From Pontederia crassipes (taxonomy: Eukaryota; Streptophyta; Magnoliopsida; Commelinales; Pontederiaceae): a stretch of 64,000 nucleotides of DNA. Made by a program: the position numbers and the translations under genes. The notes under the pieces are model-generated. The model saw only the letters and a list, made by a program, of their open reading frames with translations, was not told the origin of the DNA and did no database searches. Of this stretch, positions 49,069 through 59,165 are shown piece by piece; position 1 is the stretch's first letter, and every line of letters begins with the position of its first letter. The stretch spans positions 5,967,501 through 6,031,500 of the forward strand of contig CM060196.1 in NCBI GenBank assembly GCA_030549335.1, read 5' to 3'.

Positions 49069-50474
49069 CTGTACACCTTTGCTCTCGATCTAAGCTTATA
49101 CTTGGCAGCATAAAGCTTAGCCAAAGAACCCCTTATGATGTAAGAACACAAGTTATCAGCATACTTATACCATTCAACCACGGTCTGTAAAAACTTATTC
49201 ATCTGAGCATTTGTGTGTGCTTGGGTAGCATGGAACATCCTAAAACAGGGCTGTGGGTCGGGGTCTGGTCACCCTTCAGGAATTCCAATTTCCTGAACTG
49301 TTTTATGCATTTGCTTAAGGCTCACAGTGACTGATAAGAGTGTGCCAACCCCCTTCTCGCTTATGATCTTCCCTCCTGTTGCTGCATACCTCAATGTTGG
49401 GTAAACTACTCGGCGACACAACACATGATCCAAAAACATGATCCCTTTAGTGATATGTTCAATACAAAGGCTCTCATTATCTAATTTAAGCTGGAATCGT
49501 TGGTCACAGAATTCGATTAGTTGCTTCCCAAGTACTGCAGCATCAGCTCGGGGCATCTAACTCCGATCAAGAAGTTTCCACCATATCTAATGTAATCTAT
49601 CTTTCGTGTCTTGCCAGTACCACTAGTTGGCACAAACTCTGGCCACGATGTGTTCTCTTGGTCTCCGTCATCCCCTCTCCATATCACATCTGATTTCGAT
49701 GGTTGATAAACTCCTTAATCTTCACTTCGACCATTTATCAAAGTCATCCAAACATGCATTTGCAAGAAATGGACTCAAGACACCACAATGCCCCCAATTC
49801 GGTAGCTTGGTGGCCTCCTCTGGGGCAAAACCAAAGAAGGTTTGGAGCCAATAAGGATATGGCTTCGGTTCATCCTCAGCTAAGACTCGCTTCTTCTGGT
49901 ACTTCCGCTTCGTCCTGGCCTCGTCGATGGGCCTCCCAGTTATGACTGGTATTGTGAACGCTGACTTAATCAGATCAACAATTTTCTTGTCCCTAACATC
50001 CCGAATGAATGCATTGATGACGAATCCCGGCTTGGCTCCAGGATGGTGCTTAGATCGCCCTTGATGTACCACAAGTATCCAGCAAAGCTGCCGCGAATGG
50101 TTCGGATGACAATGTGAGCCGTGCGACCAGGGCGGAAGGCAAATGCTTTCTGGCAGAACAGCCTCGAAAACAGGCTCAAGGATCACGAGGAGGACCTCCT
50201 GGACAACCCGGTCCTGAAAGGGTGGTGGCTAGTAGAGGTTAAGAGGGCACGGAGCTTGCGCTTGGAAAGAGTGGAACGGTCAGTGGTATCGCGCGAGGAC
50301 CGCAGGACGAGGTCCACGCGGGCGCCCCAGCGGAAGCGGCCATCAAGAACGGCGTTTCGAAGGCTAAGAGATAGTGGAGGGCGACTGGAGGGACCGAGGT
50401 TTTGGGGAGGTAAGAGCCTGTCTCGTCGGCATATACCTTCTGATAGGCGAGCACCCATAGCTTTAGGAGATGAA

Positions 50475-50777
50475 TGTTGGGAAGAGAAGATCGAGGATCG
50501 ATGAATAATTAAAATAATAAAAGAAGGAGAAGATTTATTGTGATAAATTTTTTTTGATCAATGTGAATAAAAGAGAAACATCCACGAGCAAAAAAAGTCA
50601 CCGTCAGAAATTTTCACTATGAGCCAAAAAAGAATGTACATCGTACAAAACCCTAACCCTCATATATAACGGCCCAAACCCTCCGCTTCCGTCATAGATT
50701 CTTATTTTTCCTCATTTTTTCATTTTTTTTCTTTCATAATTTTGGGAACATGGTACAAAATTCAAGGCACATCAACA
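50475..50777 (-). repeat. 3' LTR of the copia element
   Basis: 303 bp, bounded by TGTTG...CAACA. It lacks a short segment present in the other LTR (around the 'aatttaacgtgg' stretch). Contains the CATATATAACGGCCC region, a likely core promoter in the reverse orientation. Confidence 0.93.
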
Positions 50778-50859
50778 AATCTCCACCTTGACTTTAATTT
50801 CATAAAACTCTAAAAAAATGGCTCAACATGCTTTTCTTTGTCGAATGGCCCACGAGGGC

Positions 50860-53800
50860 CTAGCTTGATCTTTGCGTAACGTCCGTCAAGTCTGAACAAT
50901 AGTCGAACTTGGCAACAGATAAGCTCTTTGTCATCATATCTGCTGGATTGTCATGTGTGCTAATCTTTTGAACTTGAACATCTTGCTTTTTCATAATATC
51001 TCGAACAAAATGATATCTCACATCTATATGTTTTGTTCTTTCATGATGCATTCGATCTTTTGTAAGATGTATTACACTCTGACTATCACAATATATGACA
51101 GTAGCTTCTTCTTTCATAGTGAGCTCTCCAACTAATCCTCTCAACCAGATAGCTTCTTTCACAGCTTTAGTGATGGTCATGTATTCAGCTTCAGTAGTGG
51201 ATAATGCTACTGTATCATGCAAAATAACTTTTCAATTCACAGCACAATCAGTAATAGTAAAGACATAACCAGTTAGGGACCTTCTTCTATCAAGATCTCC
51301 TGCAAAATCTGAATCAACATAGCCAACCAGTCCAGTTGAATTTCTACCAAATTCCAAGCATACATAAGAAGCACCTCTTAAATATCTCAGTATCTACTTA
51401 ACAGCTTCCCAGTGCTTCTTTCCTAGATTAGACATATATCTATTAACAACACTGACAGCATGAGATATATCTGAACGAGTGCAAACCATTGCATACATAA
51501 TGCTACCAACTACGCTATAGTAAGGAACTTTTGACATATACCTTTTGTCTTCATCAGATTGAGGTGAACATGAAGCTGAGAGTTTAAAGTGTGCTGCAAT
51601 CGGTGTACTGACAGTCTTAGCATTCTGCATTCCAAAACGTTCCAAAACTTTTTTAATATATTTCTGCTGAGACAGAAATAGTCTTCCTGAACTTTTATTT
51701 TTAGAAATTTCCATTCCCAAAATCTTCTTTGCTGCTCCAAGATCATTCATCTCAAATTCAGAACTTAATTTATTTTTCAAAATATTAATTTCAGATATAT
51801 CTTTCGCTGCAATTAACATATCATCAACATAAAATAACAAATAGATAAATGAACCATCGGGAAGTTGATTCAAATAAACACAACTATCATATTTGCTTCT
51901 AGCAAAACCAATACTCAACATGAATGAATCAAACATTTTATACCACTGTCGAGGAGATTGTTTAAGTCCATACAAGGACTTCTTTAGATGGCAAACTTGA
52001 TTTTCTCTACCTTCAACATGAAAACCCTCTGGCTGCTCCATATATATATCTTCTTCTAAGAATGCAGTCTTAACATCTAGTTGCTCAAGTTCAAGATTTT
52101 GCAAAACAACAATAACAAGCAAAGTACGAATAGAAGTATGTTTCACAACTGGAGAGAACACATCATGAAAATCAACACCCTCCACTTGACTGTACCCTTT
52201 TGCCACCAATCTTGCTTTGTACTTTGTCTCTTCATTATTGATTCATTCTTTCTTCTTGAACACCCATTTGCAGCCAACAATCTTCTTATTCACGGGTTGT
52301 TTTACAAGATCCCAAGTGCCATTCTTCTTTAGAGATTACATCTCCTCCTGTATTGCTATTAACCACTTATTACAATCAGGACTTCGAATAGCTTCAAAAT
52401 AGGAGGAAGGATCAGGTAACTCAATATCTTCAGCAACACTTAATGTATAAGCGACCAGTTCTTCAAATCCGAGCCTTTGAGGTACTTTTATTTCTCTCCT
52501 CGGTCTATCACGAGCTAACATGTATTGCTGTTGAATTTGAGGTGATGTATGAACTTCAGGAGCATCAGGAGTATCATTCTTTTCATCAGAAGAATTTGAC
52601 AGTTCTAACTCCACCTTCTTCAAAGTTTTCTGCTTTTCTGTATCACCAATAATAGACAAATCTTTTCTCGAGTGAAGCATATTCATCAAAAGTAACATCT
52701 CTACTGATAATAAATTTCTTGATTTCAGGACACCATAATCTATAACCTTTAACACCAGATTTATAACCAAGAAATATGCATTTCCTAGCTCTAGGTTCAA
52801 GCTTTCCATCATTAACATGTGCATATGCAGGACAACCGAAAACTCTTAAATGTGAGTAATTAGGAGAATTACCTGACCACACTTCTTCAGGAACTTTTAA
52901 GTCTAAGGATCGGTGAGGAGACCGATTCACTAGGTGACATGCCAAGTTAACAGCCTCTGCCCAAAACTCCTTGCCAAGTCCTGCATTTGAGAGCATACAT
53001 CGTGCTCTTTCTAGTAGAGTTATGTTCATTCTTTCTGCGACTCCATTCTGCTGTGGAGTTCTCACAACTGTGTGATGCCTTGCAATACCTTCTTTGTCAC
53101 AGAATTCATTGAACTTAGAATTACATAATTCTAGTCCATTATCAGTCCTCAGTCTCTTCACAACTTTTTCAGATTGTTTCTCTAGCAAAGTCTTCCATGA
53201 CTTGAATGTTTCGAATACATCATCTTTATGCTTTAGAAAATAGACCAAAATTTTTCTAGAGAAATCATCAATAAATGTCAGCAAATACATATTTCCTCCT
53301 TTCGAAGGAACCTGAGAAGGACCCCATAAATCTGAATGGATGTAATCAAGGGTTCCCTTCGTCTTATGAATGACTGAACCGAAACTAACTCTCTTCTGCT
53401 TTCCGAAGATACAATGCTCACACAGCTCTAACTTTCCAACTTTTGCACCAGGAAGAAGACATCTGTTACTGAGAACTTGCATGCCCTTCTCACTCATATG
53501 GCCCAAACGCATGTGCCATAACTTTGTGCAATCTTCCTCTGAGGTAGATGAGACTGCCGCTGAACCTATCACCGTCGAACCTTGGAGAACATACAAACTA
53601 CCGATTTTGAGGTCTTTCATCAACACAAGAGCACCACGGGAAATTTTCATTCCATTAGACTCAATAATAACTTTGCAACCATTTGAGTCTAAGACACCGA
53701 GAGAGATAAAATTCTTCTTCAGATCAGAAACATGTCTGACTTCTGATAATGTCCTAATAATCCCATCATGCATCTTAATCTGGATGGACCCAATATCAAC

Positions 53801-54787
53801 AGTCTTATAGGCAGCATTATTTTTCATAAGAACGACTCCACCTTCAACAGATTTGTACGTGGAGAACCAATCTCGATTAGGACACATATGATATGAGCAT
53901 CCAGAATCGAGAATCCATTCACTTGATGATCTGGATTTGTTTGATGCCGTTACCAATAGAACATCTTCATTCTCACTTTCTGCTACACCGGCGTCTGCAA
54001 CTTCAGCCTTTTGATTTCCCTTCTCGTTGCCATCGTTAATCCTTTTATTCTTATTTTGTAATTTGTAACACTCTGCTTTGATATGACCCTTCTTCTTGCA
54101 ATAATTGCAGATTTTATCTCTGTTCTTCGACTTGGATCTGGATCTATCTTGATTTTGATTTCTCGTCTGATGTCTGCCTCTTGCGATCAGACCTGAGGCT
54201 TGATCATCAGATTTGCTGCTTGATCCCAATTCATTATCCAACTTTTCTTTGCTCAGCAGTCTGCCCTTAACATCTTCAAAAGTGAGTTTGTCCCTACCGT
54301 AGATCATCGTCTCCTTAAAGGTTTTATATGAAGATGGTAGAGAACAAAGAAGTAATAGGGCCGGATCTTCATCATCAACCTTTGCATCTACGTTCTTCAA
54401 ATCATTGATTAGGGCAATGAACTCACTGATATGTGATTTGATCGACGTACCTTCGGCCATAGGAAAGGTGTACAATCGCTGCTTCAACACAAGTCGATTC
54501 GCTAGGATTTTCGTCAGATACAGAGTTTCCAACTTCGTCCAAAAACCGACCGTCGTCTTCTCTGCGAGAACTTCCTGAAGAACATCGTTCGTCAGACACA
54601 ACTGAATCGCAGACATGGCCTTCTCGTCAAGATCCTCCCAGACGGACGCCTCCATGGCGTCAGGCTTTTGACCCGACAGCGCCTTCTTGAACCCATTCTG
54701 AACCAGGATGGCATGCATCCGAACCTGCCACAAACTGAAATTTGTGTTCCCGTCGAACTTCTCGAAGTCGAACTTCGTTGTAGTCAT
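50860..54787 (-). pseudogene. copia gag-pol polyprotein, disrupted
   Basis: The polyprotein starts at 54787. Domains in order: UBN2-type gag (from MTTTKFDFEKFDG); a CCHC knuckle CNYCKKKGHIKAEC; an aspartic protease with WILDSGCSYHMC; a GAG-pre-integrase stretch LWHMRLGH; integrase with HSDLWGP, TFIDDFSRK and RTDNG plus TPQQNGVAER. After a frameshift near 52665 come reverse transcriptase with DVKTAFLEEDIYMEQPEGF and YVDDMLIAAK (52209-51394), then RNase H with ALSTTEAEY and PADMMTK (51222-50860). Integrase before RT is diagnostic of copia. In-frame stops occur before and inside RT and RNase H (near 52337, 52245, 51396 and 51233). The element cannot make its own proteins. Gag through integrase (714 codons) is still open. 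Confidence 0.95.
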
Positions 54788-54821
54788 CTTCGCGGAAAGA
54801 AACTCGGCTCTGATACCACTT

Positions 54822-55136
54822 TATTGGGAATAGAACACCGAGGATCGATGAATAATCAAAATAACGAAAGAAGGAGAAGATGAACACAGTAATTTAACGT
54901 GGTAAATCTCTCTTGATCAATGTGAACAAGAGAGAAATATTCACGGGCAAAGGAGGCCGCCGCCAGAAAATTTCACTATGAGTCAAAAGAGAATGTACAT
55001 CATATAAAACACTAACCCTCATATATAACGGCCCAAGCCCTCCGCTTCCGCCACAGATTCTTATTTTTCCTCATTTTTTCATTTTTTTTCTTTTATAATT
55101 TTGGGAACATGGTACAAAATTCAAGGCACATCAACA
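54822..55136 (-). repeat. 5' LTR of the copia element
   Basis: 315 bp partner of the LTR at 50475. Its inner end is mutated (TATTGGGAA instead of TGTTGGGAA). It adjoins the primer binding site at 54807-54818. Confidence 0.93.
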
Positions 55137-55141
55137 ATGAA

Positions 55142-55431
55142 GGTGGGGGAGATGTTCTTGGCGGTGGCAGAAGAATCGCGGAAGTTGTCGAGACACATCG
55201 CAGAGCAGAGGGTGATGGGATCATCGCGGAGAAGCGTCGTGGGGTCGTTGGAGGGCGCCGTTGAGGGTCTGAAGCCACCGGCGGAATGCGGCGATGTTGG
55301 TGGTCGCCGGCGAGGAAAGGTGGAGGAGTAGGAGAACGAGGTGGATGCAGCGGAGGGTATTGTGTTCCGGAGAAGGCGTAAGAAGAGAAGGAGCAACGCA
55401 GGCGACGAAGGAGACAAAGGCGGCAGTTCAT
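55142..55431 (-). pseudogene. nMAT4: 5' part of the nMAT pseudogene
   Basis: N-terminal segment of the maturase copy lying beyond the copia insertion. A start codon at 55431 opens a Cys/Arg/Leu-rich sequence (MNCRLCLLRRLRCSF) suited to a mitochondrial presequence. In another frame the family-like segment TTLLRDDPITLCSAMCLDNF follows, so there is a frameshift between. The reading passes into the copia target site at 55141 and resumes at 50469 with HLLKLWVLAYQKV. The two halves are also out of frame after removing the element, so the gene was probably already damaged, or decayed on both sides later. Confidence 0.65.
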
Positions 55432-55529
55432 CGGAGATGGAGTTCGGTGCTTCGAAGTTCGCGGCAGCACGAAATTATTTGAGCGGCATTTGGGCGGTTT
55501 GGTTGGAGAATAATTTTTAAGAAATGTCA

Positions 55530-55902
55530 AAATTTATTTTTAAAAATATAATATTTTTCATTTTATTTTTATTCTGATAGCGGCAGTTCTTATTTTAAAA
55601 ATAAAGTAATTTTATATTTTATAATAAAAATATTTTATTATAAATAGTTAATATTTATTATTATTATAAAATTCATAATAAAATAATATATAATAAATTC
55701 ATGAAAAATAAAAAATGATGATTAAAATGATAAAAAAACATAATATCTGCAATTTTAGAAGAATAAAAATATGGTGTTGAATGAATTAAAAATGATGATT
55801 TTACATTCTTCAATATGATTTTGAGAAAAACGAAGTTTGACTAATTGATTATATTCTAAAAATTATTGAGATATTTTAATTTATATTGTATAACCAAATA
55901 AT
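55530..55902. other. upstream flank of the nMAT copy, nothing recognised
   Basis: Very AT-rich spacer; no reading frame or element boundary is supported. Confidence 0.4.
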
Positions 55903-56291
55903 TAAGGGTATGTTTGGTTGGAGTGAAAGAATGATAAAAAAAGAAAAGGGAAAGAGGAGAATCTTCCCCTCGTTTGATTGAATTTAAATTGAAAGAGAAA
56001 GTTCCCAATTTCTTTTACATTCTCCGTCAATGTTACATTTTTCTTTCTCCTGAAAAAAAAAATTAATATGTGTTTTCAATTTTGACCAAATAAATTAAAC
56101 ATATAACTACATATAAATAATAAAATCATCTAAATAAATTAATCACTTAATATTCATTTTCTTCCCTTTTCTTTAATAATATAAATCAAATAGGAGTAAC
56201 TATTCATCTTCATTCTTTTACATTTCCTTTTCATTATTTCTCTTCTCATTTTTATCTTCCCTTCCTCTTAATGAATTTGAACATACCCTTA
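55903..56291. mobile_element. MITE-like TIR element
   Basis: Ends are TTAAGGGTATGTTTGGTTGG at the left and the complement of TAAGGGTATGTTCAAATTC at the right; the outer 12 bp TAAGGGTATGTT are perfectly inverted. The 389-bp interior is purine-rich on the left and pyrimidine-rich on the right, like the POL5 intron 1 element at 17668-18376, whose right end also reads AACCAAACATACCCCTAA. No coding capacity and no clear target-site duplication. Confidence 0.6.
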
Positions 56292-56613
56292 GGATTTTTT
56301 TTATTTAAGTACAAATCTGTCGAGTTTTAATTGATTTATAGAAAAACCTAAATATATACAATAAACTGCCTCTGTCAAAATAAAAAAATATTCTGTAATA
56401 TGGTTTTTTTTTAATATATATATATATGTATATATATAGTTTTCCTCTAAAAAAAGAATGCTATCACCAATGACAATCAGTTGTTTGATTAGATAAACAA
56501 TTAAAAATCTTAATTTTCTAAAAAAAATACGTGTAAATTTATTAGCCAAAATTTGGCCACTGAAACTTAATAATTTTAGAAATTTAAGCAATATCACTGG
56601 TTTCCTAATTTTA

Positions 56614-56616
<3 letters not shown>

Positions 56617-56667
<51 letters not shown>

Positions 56668-56668
56668 A
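56617..56668. repeat. (TA)n-(TG)n compound microsatellite
   Basis: About 18 TA units run into GTGTGTGTGTGTG. A shorter (TA)n lies at about 56416-56440. Confidence 0.95.
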
Positions 56669-57239
56669 CGAAAAAGAGCGTATCCCACGAGAGCATGTAT
56701 TGAAAGAAAAGGTTAGTTTCGATTTGAAAAATATGTCAGACTTGTAAGGAAAAGGGACGATGAAAAAAAATAAGTGGTTATTGATTTCAGTAACATAACT
56801 ACATAGGATACAATTATCATTGAGGTTGTGGTTAAAACGTGTGAGCATGTCATTAGTGGGGAGACAAAAATGAGAAAGCTTTCAAGGGAAGTGGTGAATT
56901 TTGAGGGGAACCGAATAATCCAAAGGTAAAAACTTGACGAAACGAGTTGGAACTCCATGAATGTCATAAGTTCGAGCCTAATCGAGCAGATTAAATCCAC
57001 CAGTGAGGGGGCAAAAAATTATGCAACATAGAGATATTCCAAGATGAATTTGATATAAAATCAGCAGCACATAAAGATGAAAGATTTGCGTCCATATTGA
57101 ATAATATCGGCATAAAAGCATAAAGGGATAATGTAAATTCAAGGATCCAAATAGACGTGGGTATTCAAAGGAGCATATCTGTTAATTACAATATTAGAAG
57201 TTAATAAATCATTAGAATTTTAAAAATCAACACAACCAC

Positions 57240-58296
57240 AATAGTATGGATGAAGGACAACTTCTTGATGTCCAGTTCACCATGCTCAATAAGAAGTTGC
57301 ACTATACTCCGGTTAATCAGGCGTCGATCGTCGATCTTATCATTGGAAGACTAGAGAAAATTGCATGAGAGTTTTCTAGATAATTAATAAAACTTGGATA
57401 AACCTACACAAAAAGGCAGTATATGAGATAGTAGGAATGTTAATGTAGCTTTCATAAGAATGGATCTATTGGCTTGGGATAAAGTTTTCATATTCCAGCC
57501 AACAAAGTTAGGTCTGGCTCGATCTCTGATATGAATAAGATGGGAAGTATTAACTCCATTGTCAGAAATAGGAGCTCCAACATAAATAATGAGGAAGGTA
57601 CCATATTTTAACCCAATGACAAATTTAATAATATTTTTTGGTGAGAGGAGAATTTAGGATGGGAAAACATTTGAACTGATTACTATTTTGATTACTAAGT
57701 GAGTAGTATATAATTTGAACAAGCTCATGAGGTGTTATAGTTTGATTTCATGACAACAACACAAATAAGGAGATCGTCAACATATAATAAATGACTAATC
57801 TTAGCATTTTCAGATGTGAAGGGGATGATATTATCGGACTAAGCTTTATGATTAAGAAGAGAGGAAAATACTTGGGTAACAAGTATGAAATAGTAAGGAG
57901 AAAGAGAGAATCCATTTGACTAATGCCACAATGGTTGGGGAAGGAAAATGAACAAGAGCCATTCAAGTAACAAGTGAAAATTGGATACAATATTTAATGC
58001 AAAAAAAAATTGGTGAAACTTCATTAAGGTTAGAACATTAATAACAACATCCCAGAATATTTTATTAAAAGCCTTTTCAATATTTATTTGAGCAGAATAT
58101 ATTTCTTTTGCCCCTTGACATGGAATGGACTAATTCTTGAGTCAAGACGATATTATCTTGAATGGATTACTCGGGGATAAAAGCATACTGAATATTATCA
58201 ATGAGTGTAGGGATAAATGACACTATAGAGAGTTATAGGACAATAATCACTAATAGTGGAAGGGTGTGGCTCGTTAGGAATGAAAATGATCTCCAT
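57240..58296 (-). mobile_element. LINE reverse transcriptase remnant
   Basis: Decayed non-LTR RT read in several frames on the minus strand: IIFIPNEPHPSTISDYCPI (block before the RT palm), IQDNIVLTQELVHSM, QINIEKAFNKIFWD, NGSCSFSFPNHCGI, then SHLLYVDDLLICV with the catalytic YVDD motif near 57755-57790, and WNMKTLSQANRSILMKATL downstream. Stops and frameshifts are numerous. The 5' side stops abruptly at 58296, where the long-TIR element begins, so that element may have inserted into the LINE. The open frame at 57748-57990 is part of it. Confidence 0.75.
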
Positions 58297-58816
58297 GGTA
58301 AATTATATGAACCATCCTCCAACTTTTAGTGTGGTAACTATCTCATCATCTAACTTCAATTTGTAATCAGATTACCCTCGAAATGTGAAATTCTTGCACA
58401 TGATGTCCTCACCGTCGATAATATATTTTTCGATTACGCTATTGATGTGGTGCAATTAAAATAATATAAAAATAATACAAAATATAAAAACATTAAGTAA
58501 TGAAAAAAGAGGCATTTACCATCCGACGCTGGAGAGGAGAGTGGAATGGGCAAATAGGGATGGCACCCGCCGCTGTTCGGGGCGGGGAACACCTCCCCCA
58601 CCCCGACCCCGTCGTCCGCCCCCCGCCCCCGACCCCGCCCCGAATCCCCGGTCCGGGGGATTTTATTCCTCACACCGATCCCCGCGGGGCTCCGAATCCT
58701 CGCGGAGACCCCGATTCCCGAATGTTTTATTAAAAAATATGAAAAAATTAGAAACATTTCACAACATAAACTTCAAATTTTTTTAAAAAAATCAAATTAA
58801 AAAAAAGTTAATTCAA

Positions 58817-58920
58817 TCACCTCTGCGCACAGTGTGTAGAGGTGAATCAAATCACCTCTGCGCACACTGTGCGCAGAGCCGCAGAGGTGATTCACCTCTA
58901 CGCACTGTGCGCAGAGGTGA
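58817..58920. repeat. three clustered palindromes in the hAT-like element
   Basis: Three head-to-tail units (58817-58845, 58852-58890, 58891-58920) each begin TCACCTCT-CGCAC and end GCAGAGGTGA or TAGAGGTGA. The middle one contains CTCTGCGCACA and its exact complement separated by one base. Each could form a stem-loop. Confidence 0.85.
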
Positions 58921-58949
58921 ATCACCCTCGTCGACAACGACGATGGCGA

Positions 58950-59165
58950 CCATCGAGTCGACGATGATGGCAGCCCTCGAGTCGACGATGACGGCGGCCC
59001 TCGAGTAAACGACGACGGCAGCCCTCGAGTAGACGACGATGGCGGCCCTCGAGTAGACGACGATGGCGGCCCTCGAGTAGACGACGATGGCGGCCCTCGA
59101 GTAGACGACGATGGCGGCCCTCAACGACGATGGCGGACCTCGAGTCGACGACAATGGCAGCCCTC
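58950..59165. repeat. 24-bp minisatellite
   Basis: About eight units of GTAGACGACGATGGCGGCCC + TCGA, perfect over the central four and diverging outwards. Because 24 is a multiple of three, one reverse frame translates as repeated RAAIVVYS, giving the misleading open frames here. The same GAC/GAT-rich character continues unordered to about 59530. Confidence 0.92.

Larger units (their letters stand above)
48294..50469 (-). pseudogene. nMAT4: nuclear group II intron maturase (nMAT-type) pseudogene, main part
   Basis: Remains of a plant nuclear-encoded maturase, a protein normally imported into mitochondria to splice group II introns. Order on the minus strand: VLAYQKVYADETGSYLPK; a GARVDLVLRS region; FQDRVVQEVLLVILEPVFEA; FAFRPGRTAH and RGSFAGYLWYIKGDL (RT fold); VINAFIRDVRDKKIVDLI; KPYPYWLQTFFGFAPEEA; NWGHCGVLSPFLANACLD; PRADAAVLGKQLIEFCDQRF; IEHITKGIMFLDHVLCRRVV; FRMFHATQAHTNAQMNKFL; CSYIIRGSLAKLYAAKYKL (domain X) and MSLVPETDY...WRPDHEK. 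The pieces lie in different frames with several single-base indels. A small deletion after YADN, a tail-only insertion and a tandem duplication also break it. nMAT4 is the best guess; nMAT3 is possible. The 5' part is separated by the copia element and lies at 55142-55431. Confidence 0.82.
50475..55136 (-). mobile_element. complete but inactive Ty1-copia retrotransposon
   Basis: 4.66 kb, with a left LTR at 50475-50777 and a right LTR at 54822-55136. Both run from T(G/A)TTGGGAA to ATCAACA. A 5-bp target-site duplication ATGAA lies at 50470-50474 and 55137-55141. On the minus strand the right LTR is the 5' LTR, followed after a 3-base gap by a primer binding site complementary to initiator tRNA-Met (TGGTATCAGAGC, 54807-54818). 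A polypurine tract (AAGGTGGAGATT, 50778-50789) precedes the 3' LTR. The LTRs differ at many positions and by indels (303 against 315 bp), so the insertion is not recent. It splits the nMAT pseudogene. Confidence 0.95.

Noticed and set aside
48294..50469. nMAT as an intact gene with sequencing errors
   Set aside because: Besides indels there are a codon-level deletion, a tail insertion, a duplication and a copia insertion; errors alone cannot explain these.
50475..55136. Endogenous pararetrovirus or other integrated virus
   Set aside because: Integrase lies upstream of RT, LTRs, tRNA-Met PBS and PPT are present and there is no movement or coat protein; it is a copia retrotransposon.
58288..58296. 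A 9-bp target duplication for the 58.3-60.8 kb element
   Set aside because: Best flank comparison (…CTCCAT against …TGTCCAT) matches only about 6 of 10 positions, no better than marginal.
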